Shown here piece by piece: positions 1 through 6,547 of a stretch of DNA of 6,547 bases. The position numbers were made by a program, and so were the translations under genes. Under the pieces are notes generated by a model that was given only the letters and a program-made list of their open reading frames with translations, did not search any database and was not told the DNA's origin. The stretch is taken from the NCBI GenBank assembly GCA_015232485.1, contig JADFZP010000056.1, positions 407 through 6,953 on the forward strand, given 5' to 3'. This DNA is from Alphaproteobacteria bacterium. Its GTDB lineage: Bacteria > Pseudomonadota > Alphaproteobacteria > Rhodospirillales > Magnetospirillaceae. Numbering within the stretch: position 1 is the first letter of the stretch; every line of letters begins with the position of its first letter.

Positions 1-1891
<1,891 letters not shown>

Positions 1892-1892
<1 letters not shown>

Positions 1893-3031
1893 TGCCCGCC
1901 GCGCTTCGCATCATGGGAAGCCCCGCCTTGCCGCGGGGCTTTTCCTTTGCCGACGAGCCGCTTTATGTCGGCCCGGCCGGCATCGATGCGGGGCCGGGGG
2001 CGCGCGCCGCCGTGGCCGCCGAGGCGGCGTGGCCGCTGGCCGGCGGACCGTCCCTGTTCACCGCCTGCCGGGTGATGCTGCGCCGCGCCGATTGCGTGAT
2101 CGAGGCGATGGCCCCGTTGCCCGAGGTGATCGACTGGGCGGCCGGTCAGGGCGAGGCGGTGGCCCGCCATGTCTCGCGCCTGATCCACCGGATCGGCGCG
2201 CCGCGCCCGCCCTTCGCCGGCTTGAGCATGGACCGGCCGCGGGTGATGGGCATCGTCAACTGCACGCCGGACAGCTTTTCGGATGGCGGCGACCGCTTCG
2301 ACGCCGCCACCGCCATCGCGGCCGGCCGCATGATGCTGGAGCGGGGCGCCGACATCGTCGACGTGGGCGGCGAATCGACCCGGCCGGGGGCCGATCCGGT
2401 GCCGCCCGAAGAAGAGATTCGCCGCGTCGAGCCGGTGGTGCGGGCGCTGGCCGAGACGGGCGCCGTGGTCTCGATCGACACCCGCCATGCCGTCGTGATG
2501 GAAGCCGCGCTTGCGGCGGGGGCGCGCATCGTCAACGACGTCAGCGCCTTGGCCGATCCCGCCGCCTTGCCCCTGCTGGCGCGCGGCGAGGCCTCGGTGG
2601 TGCTGATGCACATGCGGGGCGATCCGCGCACCATGCAGATGGACCCGGTCTACGCCTGCGCGCCGCTCGACGTCTGGGACGGGCTGGCGGCGCGGCTGGC
2701 GGCCTGCCGCGAAGCCGGGATCAAAGACCATCGGCTATGCGTCGATCCCGGCATCGGCTTCGGCAAGACGGTCGAGCACAACCTGGCGATCCTGTCGCGC
2801 CTCGGCCTGCTGCTCGGGCTGGGGGTGCCGGTGGCTCTGGGCGTCAGCCGCAAAAGCGTGATCGGCAAGCTGTCGCGCGACGAGCCGCCCAAGGCCCGCC
2901 TGCCCGGCTCGTTGGCGGCGGCGCTGGAAGGCGCGCGGCAGGGGGCCACCATCCTGCGGGTCCACGACGTGGCCGAGACGGTCCAGGCCCTGGCGGTGGC
3001 GCGGGCGCTAAGCGACTTCGTCACGCCTTGA
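1892..3031 (+). CDS. folP: Dihydropteroate synthase with N-terminal extension
   Basis: Condenses 6-hydroxymethyl-dihydropterin diphosphate with para-aminobenzoate to give dihydropteroate, a cytoplasmic step of folate synthesis and the sulfonamide target. The 379-residue product carries every signature of the TIM-barrel family: NCTPDSFSDGG (123-133), GGESTRPGA (159-167), SIDT (194-197), ND (215-216), MH (239-240), DPGIGFGKT (285-293), GVSRKS (317-322) and RVHD (356-359). The core begins near residue 114. The preceding ~113 residues are extra compared with the roughly 280-residue E. coli enzyme and include a PLAGG stretch (48-52). ATG 1892 was chosen because it overlaps the ftsH stop (TAATG), suggesting coupling, although no good Shine-Dalgarno sits at normal spacing. 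ATG 1913 is an in-frame alternative. A terminator-like hairpin at 1918-1943 falls inside the first codons, so the start is uncertain. The 3' end overlaps the convergent aminotransferase gene by 11 bases. The ftsH-folP order is classic for proteobacteria. Confidence 0.97.
1918..1943 (+). terminator. Intrinsic-terminator-like hairpin at the ftsH/folP junction
   Basis: A perfect 9-bp inverted repeat is visible: AAGCCCCGC (1918-1926), six-base loop CTTGCC, then GCGGGGCTT (1933-1941). The right arm runs into a T-run (1940-1943), followed by CC and TTT (1946-1948). This is the standard form of a Rho-independent terminator. It lies 26 bases after the ftsH stop, where an ftsH terminator would be expected, yet it also lies inside the assigned folP frame (codons 9-18). 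It could terminate ftsH transcripts, act as a partial attenuator for folP, or be an mRNA hairpin affecting folP translation. The structure is seen directly; its function is inferred. Confidence 0.6.
3021..3031. other. Convergent tail-to-tail overlap of folP and the aminotransferase gene
   Basis: The folP stop TGA (3029-3031, + strand) lies beyond the aminotransferase stop (TGA read from 3023-3021 on the - strand), so the last codons of both genes share 11 bases. There is no intergenic space and no terminator hairpin between the two opposing transcription units. Read-through from either side would produce antisense RNA to the other gene. The overlap is seen directly; any regulatory effect is inferred. 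Confidence 0.9.
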
Positions 3032-4136
3032 AGTCACGGACGCCGGAAATGACCCGCGCGACATCCCCATCGCTCATTCGGGGGTGCAGGGGCAACGAAA
3101 GCACGTCCCGCGCAAGTTGTTCCGTGTTGGCCAGCGGTCGCCCGGTCCGGTAGATATCGCTCAGATGAAGCGGATGATAGCGGAGCGTCGTGTATATTTT
3201 CCGCTCATAGAGATGCCACGCCAGGGCGTCGCGCCGACCATTGTCAAGGCGCACCGGGTACGTGAAGAACGAGTGAACCTCGTCCTTGGCCGCGTCAACC
3301 GGCGGATGAAGCCAGGGCACGCCGGTCAATTCGGTCTGATAACGGCGCCAGATGGCTTGGCGACGAGTTTGCAGCCGAGGCAATTTGGCCAATTGAACGC
3401 GGGCGACCGCCGCCGCGACATCGTTGGGGAGATAACGGGGGAACGGTTCCACAATCTCGTGTTCCCACCACCGGCCGCCCTCGAGAGCCGCTTCGGCACC
3501 CGTCTTGCCGATGCCGCACTGGCGCAATCGACGTGCGGTTTCCAGCATTTCCGCGCCGTGGGCGATCACCGCGCCACCGTCCGGCGATGCGATGTTCTTG
3601 ACCGCGTCGAAGCTGAAGACCCCGACCCGCCCCATCGTTCCACAGCGCCGACCGTTCAGGCCGCTGTCCACGGCATGCGCCGCGTCCTCGATCACCGGCA
3701 AGCCCAAGGCGAGGATATCGTCCATGCGAACCGGCTTGCCCGCGTAATGAACGACCATCACCGCCCGGGTGCGGGGGCCAAGCTGCGCGGCCACCGTCTC
3801 TGCGGTCACGTTCATGGTGGCCACGTCGACATCGCAAAACACCGGCCGGCACCCGGCCAGGATGATCGCGTGGGCGCAGGCGACCCAGGTGAAGGACGGC
3901 ACGACGACCTCGCTGCCGGCCGGAAGGTCGAGCAGGCGGACGGCGAGATGAAGGGCGTTGGAGCCGCTGTTGACCATCACCGCGTCCGGAACGCCCAAGT
4001 GCCTCGCGAAGTCCGCCTCGAACTGGCGCACGACCGGCCCATTCCCCATCCAATTGGCGGCGATGACACCCGCCGCCGCAGTCGCCTCCTCGGCATCCGT
4101 CGCCGATCCGAAAACGGTGATCCACGGATCGCTCAT
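3021..4136 (-). CDS. DegT/DnrJ/EryC1/StrS family PLP-dependent sugar aminotransferase
   Basis: Fold-type I aminotransferase of the family that transfers an amino group, usually from glutamate, to a keto group on a nucleotide-activated sugar. The 371-residue length is normal. Visible family marks are NSGSNALHLA (56-65, cofactor phosphate region), VPSFTW (79-84), VIEDAAHA (148-155, with D151 expected to contact the pyridine nitrogen and H154 nearby), and SFDAVKN (175-181) with K180 as the predicted Schiff-base lysine, followed by a Gly-Gly motif (187-188). The C-terminal half has the usual YHPLHL (320-325) and LSLPLHP (346-352) segments. K180 argues against a dehydratase-type member in which histidine replaces lysine. 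The ATG (4136-4134) overlaps the preceding gene's TGA by four bases (ATGA), implying translational coupling; the upstream Shine-Dalgarno is weak. It is the last gene of the operon. The neighbouring acyltransferase and glycosyltransferase-like genes suggest a role in an N-acylated amino sugar for a surface glycan. The exact sugar and position cannot be read from the sequence. Confidence 0.93.
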   Translation of the reverse strand: MSDPWITVFGSATDAEEATAAAGVIAANWMGNGPVVRQFEADFARHLGVPDAVMVNSGSNALHLAVRLLDLPAGSEVVVPSFTWVACAHAIILAGCRPVFCDVDVATMNVTAETVAAQLGPRTRAVMVVHYAGKPVRMDDILALGLPVIEDAAHAVDSGLNGRRCGTMGRVGVFSFDAVKNIASPDGGAVIAHGAEMLETARRLRQCGIGKTGAEAALEGGRWWEHEIVEPFPRYLPNDVAAAVARVQLAKLPRLQTRRQAIWRRYQTELTGVPWLHPPVDAAKDEVHSFFTYPVRLDNGRRDALAWHLYERKIYTTLRYHPLHLSDIYRTGRPLANTEQLARDVLSLPLHPRMSDGDVARVISGVRDFKA

Positions 4137-5311
4137 GCCAGCAATCCCGCCGCCTGTATCGGCTGAAGGAACCGCCTGATGTTGTCGAGCGCCGAATATC
4201 CCGCCTCGATCTTGGCTTGAGCGGAGTCGCGCAACGTTTCCGCATGCGCGACGGTCATCGTTTGCTGAAGCACGTCGCGGGCATTACTGAAATCGGGCGT
4301 GAAATAGTGCAGATCGTGGCCATCTCCAAAATGTTCCATGGTGAGATTGTTGCTCGTGCTGAGAACCACGGTGCGGGCCTGCATCGCGAACACGATGCGT
4401 TCATTGAGCGCGCCAGCATAATTTGGCTGACATATGGCGGTGGCGCGGGCACGTCGCAGCAAACCGAGCGTTTCATCGAACGGCACGGAAATCCGCACGG
4501 TGCTGCGCGGGTGCAAGTCGAAAGGCGGTGGACGATTGGTCACAAGGCACATGGGCACGTCCCGAAGGGCGCTCAGCATCATCAGGCGGCGACGTGTCCG
4601 CACGATCTGATCGGCGCATATCAACAGAGCTTTGATGTCCGGCAGCGCCATGTCGCAGGCCAAGCCGTGCTGGATGAACACGGCTTGCGCGACCTCGATG
4701 AACTGGCGGTCATGCTGGTCGGTGGCGGCTTCCACCAGCTCGTCCAAAATCCCGAGGTGGTGAGGGGGGCGCGCCGCGAAGGGTTCGCGCAACGACGCGA
4801 CGTCCCGGAAGGTAGCCGCCACCAATAGGGGAATGTCTTTCTCTCGCGTGGGAAGGGGGGTCAGGTGGCCCGTCTCCAACCGACAGGGCAGATAGGTCTG
4901 GTGGCGACCCGAGCTGCCCAGGCGCTGGGCCATCGCGACGAATTCCGGGTCGATGTGGTAGGCGAAGCGCTTGTCATGGGGCGACAAAAGATTTTGGTCC
5001 AGCCATGTATAGAAGGGTGGATCGGCGACCAGCATGATCGTTGGCTTGTCGAAGGCCGCCGGCAGAGAGACCGCGCCGCCCGGCCGAGGACACATCAAGC
5101 GGTACACCCATCCGCTATGGCTGAAAATCAGGTCGAAACGCCGCAGAGCCTCCCCATCGAGTTGGGCGATTTCGGCTAGTTCCCTGTCAATCACATCAAA
5201 CGCGAGGCGCCTGAATCCCTCAATGTAATTGTCGGCGATTATCCTGGAAAACCCGTAACTATCGTTTTCCTTCTTGGTTCTCACAACAAGAACGGATGGG
5301 CGCCTATGCAT
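4133..5311 (-). CDS. Glycosyltransferase-like protein (possibly CgeB/GT4-like, GT-B fold)
   Basis: A 392-residue protein with no signal peptide or membrane segment visible. It opens with a Rossmann-type strand (SVLVVR, 6-11). Other strand-like stretches include DLIFSHSG (60-67), TIMLVADPPFYTW (91-103) and PLLVAATFRD (161-170). Near the C-terminus, residues 292-318 (ICQPNYAGALNERIVFAM through VVLS) resemble the donor-binding segment of family-1/CgeB-like glycosyltransferases, where an N/S-x-R-x-x-x-A-M pattern follows a strand and is followed by a hydrophobic strand. This supports a two-domain GT-B-like enzyme, probably transferring a sugar in glycan or protein glycosylation, but the match is distant. 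A nonenzymatic or DUF-type relative is possible. The start ATG (5311-5309) lies eight bases inside the end of the acyltransferase gene, and no clear Shine-Dalgarno is seen. The gene's 5' portion sits in an AT-rich patch. Its stop forms ATGA with the next start. Confidence 0.62.
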   Translation of the reverse strand: MHRRPSVLVVRTKKENDSYGFSRIIADNYIEGFRRLAFDVIDRELAEIAQLDGEALRRFDLIFSHSGWVYRLMCPRPGGAVSLPAAFDKPTIMLVADPPFYTWLDQNLLSPHDKRFAYHIDPEFVAMAQRLGSSGRHQTYLPCRLETGHLTPLPTREKDIPLLVAATFRDVASLREPFAARPPHHLGILDELVEAATDQHDRQFIEVAQAVFIQHGLACDMALPDIKALLICADQIVRTRRRLMMLSALRDVPMCLVTNRPPPFDLHPRSTVRISVPFDETLGLLRRARATAICQPNYAGALNERIVFAMQARTVVLSTSNNLTMEHFGDGHDLHYFTPDFSNARDVLQQTMTVAHAETLRDSAQAKIEAGYSALDNIRRFLQPIQAAGLLA

Positions 5312-5969
5312 TGGTTGAACGCGATTTTAATTTGGCCGGCACTCCAGCCACCATAACTCCCTCCTCGACATCCTCGATCACCACGGCGCCGGCGGCCACC
5401 ATGGCGCCGGGACCGATCACCTTTTCCTCGATAACCGTCGCCCCGATCCCCACCGTCGCGCCCCGGCCGATCGTGACATGCCCGCCGACCGTGCCGCCAG
5501 GCTGGAGCCGCGCATAGGGGCCAAGGACGCTGTCGTGTCCCAGCGAAGCCGAGCGGTTTATCAGCGCGAAGTCCTCCACTCTCGCTCCGGGGGCGACCAC
5601 GCTGTTGGCTCCAACGAAGACCCCTTTGCCCAAGCTCGCGAGCGGCGAGATGTAAGCGGTCGGATGCACCAGGGTGGCGAAGGGCAGCGCATACCGTTCT
5701 TCGATATGCTTCACCAATTGATCCCGACGAATGGAGGTGGTTCCAAGGAAACACTCCTGACCGGGGCCTGGGACGAATTCGTCCAGCTCGATCAACCGCG
5801 GCGGCGACGGCAGCGGAGATATCCGCTCCTTCACGCCCTTGGTACGAGGACGGCGGACCTCGGGCTGGTTCATCACTATGGCATCGATCGAGTATCCCAG
5901 GGCGAGCGCACAGTCGAACAGATCACTCAAAAAATTGCTGACGCCGAAAAGGACAAGGGATCTGGTCAT
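5304..5969 (-). CDS. PglD/NeuD-like sugar O/N-acyltransferase (left-handed beta-helix)
   Basis: A 221-residue protein with the two-part layout of the PglD/NeuD/PerB family. The N-terminal alpha/beta domain (1 to about 98) would bind the nucleotide sugar. The hexapeptide-repeat left-handed beta-helix (about 100-215) would bind acyl-CoA. Repeats are evident as LGKGVFVGANSVVAPGA, GPYARLQPGGTVGG and VTIGRGATVGIGATV, ending in the usual VAGVPAK (207-213). The expected catalytic base is H145 in SLGHDS (142-147). The N-terminus is unusual: where relatives have a glycine-rich GxGGH-type loop after the first strand, this one reads LFGVSNFLSD (7-16). The usual reaction is acetylation of an amino (or hydroxyl) group on a UDP- or GDP-sugar, typically one step after a DegT-type aminotransferase, which is encoded two genes downstream. 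The start ATG (5969-5967) forms ATGA with the upstream gene's stop, and the stop TAG overlaps the next gene by eight bases. The acyl donor is not determined by sequence. Confidence 0.9.
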   Translation of the reverse strand: MTRSLVLFGVSNFLSDLFDCALALGYSIDAIVMNQPEVRRPRTKGVKERISPLPSPPRLIELDEFVPGPGQECFLGTTSIRRDQLVKHIEERYALPFATLVHPTAYISPLASLGKGVFVGANSVVAPGARVEDFALINRSASLGHDSVLGPYARLQPGGTVGGHVTIGRGATVGIGATVIEEKVIGPGAMVAAGAVVIEDVEEGVMVAGVPAKLKSRSTNA

Positions 5970-6547
5970 CGCCGCGACAGGCCAAGCATGGTCCGCACCT
6001 GATCTGGCGATGCGATCGACCGCTCCTGTTCCAACGCCATGCGTATGACGCGTTTGACCAAATCACAGTTGGTCGCTTTGGTGCTCCTATCCCGATCCAG
6101 CCAGATGTTGTCTTCCAGGCCGGTTCGCACGCCATCGGCCATGGCCGCGGCAATGCCCGCGACGGCGGTTTGAGTGCGGCCGATTCCCCCGAAAGCGACG
6201 ACCGCCGGCTGCGGCAGACTGGCGACGAGAGCGGCAATGTGCAGCAATGACGCCTGCGCGGTCGAAGCATTCCCAAGGATAAGATTGAAATAATATGGCG
6301 GCGACAACAATCCATTTTTGATTAAAGAATGTGCGACATTGACCATCCCAAGGTCGAATACCTCAAGCTCCGGCTTTATGCCTTTCTCCGCCATGACTTC
6401 CGCCAAACGAACGATCATGTCCGGCGCGTTCAAGCTCGCTTCGCGGGTGAAGTTGAGCGAGGAAAGCGTCAGGCTCGCCATGTCGGGGCACAAATCGCCC
6501 GGCAGGTCGAGGACGGCGCTCCGTTGAGCGAAATCACCGAAACGGCG
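5966..6547 (-). CDS. BKACE family (DUF849) beta-keto acid cleavage enzyme, 5' end outside window
   Basis: Members condense a beta-keto acid with acetyl-CoA and split the product to acetoacetate and a new CoA thioester, using a zinc ion in a TIM barrel. The 3-keto-5-aminohexanoate cleavage enzyme of lysine fermentation is the best-known case. About 193 C-terminal residues are present. Recognisable segments are PDMASL with SSLNF shortly after (about nt 6487-6448), PELEVFDLGM (about 6370-6341), a PPYYFNLILGN stretch, an AFGGIGRTQ stretch, and GVRTGLEDN (about 6133-6107), whose Arg, Glu and Asp match the conserved catalytic/zinc-binding region of the family. The HxH zinc ligands lie upstream of the window. 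The frame continues without a stop to the edge, and family-like sequence (PGDLCPDM) runs through the TTG at 6493-6491, so that codon is an internal Leu rather than a start. The stop overlaps the acyltransferase ATG by four bases. Finding this enzyme in a glycan-type operon is uncommon; it may supply the acyl-CoA for its neighbour. Specificity is unknown. Confidence 0.86.
   Translation of the reverse strand, partial: RRFGDFAQRSAVLDLPGDLCPDMASLTLSSLNFTREASLNAPDMIVRLAEVMAEKGIKPELEVFDLGMVNVAHSLIKNGLLSPPYYFNLILGNASTAQASLLHIAALVASLPQPAVVAFGGIGRTQTAVAGIAAAMADGVRTGLEDNIWLDRDRSTKATNCDLVKRVIRMALEQERSIASPDQVRTMLGLSRR

Noticed and set aside
2029..3153. 374-codon + strand frame overlapping folP in another register
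   Set aside because: Low-complexity Arg/Gly/Ala-rich composition and no motif; folP in the other frame has a complete set of catalytic signatures.
3084..4166. 360-codon + strand open frame opposite the aminotransferase gene
   Set aside because: It shows no recognisable domain, and the opposite strand carries all DegT-family motifs. It is a typical antisense shadow in GC-rich DNA.
5315..5370. Possible - strand promoter (TAAAAT at about 5328-5333) before the glycosyltransferase-like gene
   Set aside because: The -10-like hexamer has one mismatch, but there is no acceptable -35 hexamer 16-18 bases upstream. The site lies inside the acyltransferase coding region, where overlapping genes point to a shared transcript.
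6491..6493. TTG as the start of the BKACE gene
   Set aside because: The frame continues upstream without a stop to the window edge, the family sequence continues through this codon, and the family is much longer with its zinc HxH motif farther upstream.

Overview
The window is a fully coding-dense piece of a GC-rich bacterial chromosome. It most likely comes from an alphaproteobacterium, perhaps near Rhodospirillales. This placement rests on the FtsH sequence style (TGNNNDI-type protease site, short Gly/Pro-rich tail), the N-terminally extended dihydropteroate synthase, and strong G/C preference at codon third positions. It is an inference, not a measured phylogeny.

Left part, + strand (1-3031): the 3' portion of ftsH (membrane AAA+ zinc protease, cut at its 5' end by the window edge), followed immediately by a complete folP (dihydropteroate synthase, folate synthesis). 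The ftsH stop and the proposed folP start overlap as TAATG. A strong intrinsic-terminator-like hairpin with a T-run (1918-1943) lies only 26 bases after the folP ATG, inside the assigned reading frame. This leaves open both the folP start and how much transcription passes from ftsH into folP.

Right part, - strand (6547 down to 3021): four tightly packed genes read toward folP. In transcription order they are a BKACE/DUF849 beta-keto-acid cleavage enzyme (5' end outside the window), a PglD/NeuD-like left-handed beta-helix sugar acyltransferase, a divergent glycosyltransferase-like protein, and a DegT/DnrJ/EryC1/StrS PLP-dependent sugar aminotransferase. The junctions overlap by 4, 8 and 4 bases, so this looks like one translationally coupled operon. 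Its promoter lies outside the window. The last gene converges with folP, and the two overlap tail-to-tail by 11 bases.

The right-hand genes fit a surface-glycan locus (LPS O-antigen, capsule or flagellin glycan). The aminotransferase would install an amino group on a nucleotide sugar, the PglD-like enzyme would N-acylate it, and the glycosyltransferase-like protein would transfer it. The least ordinary member is the BKACE enzyme, whose family makes a CoA thioester from a beta-keto acid plus acetyl-CoA. It could supply an unusual acyl-CoA to the neighbouring acyltransferase. The cluster lies where many proteobacteria carry glmM after ftsH-folP. It contains AT-rich patches not seen in the housekeeping half, consistent with an accessory insertion. 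No RNA genes, CRISPR arrays, insertion sequences or long repeats were seen.
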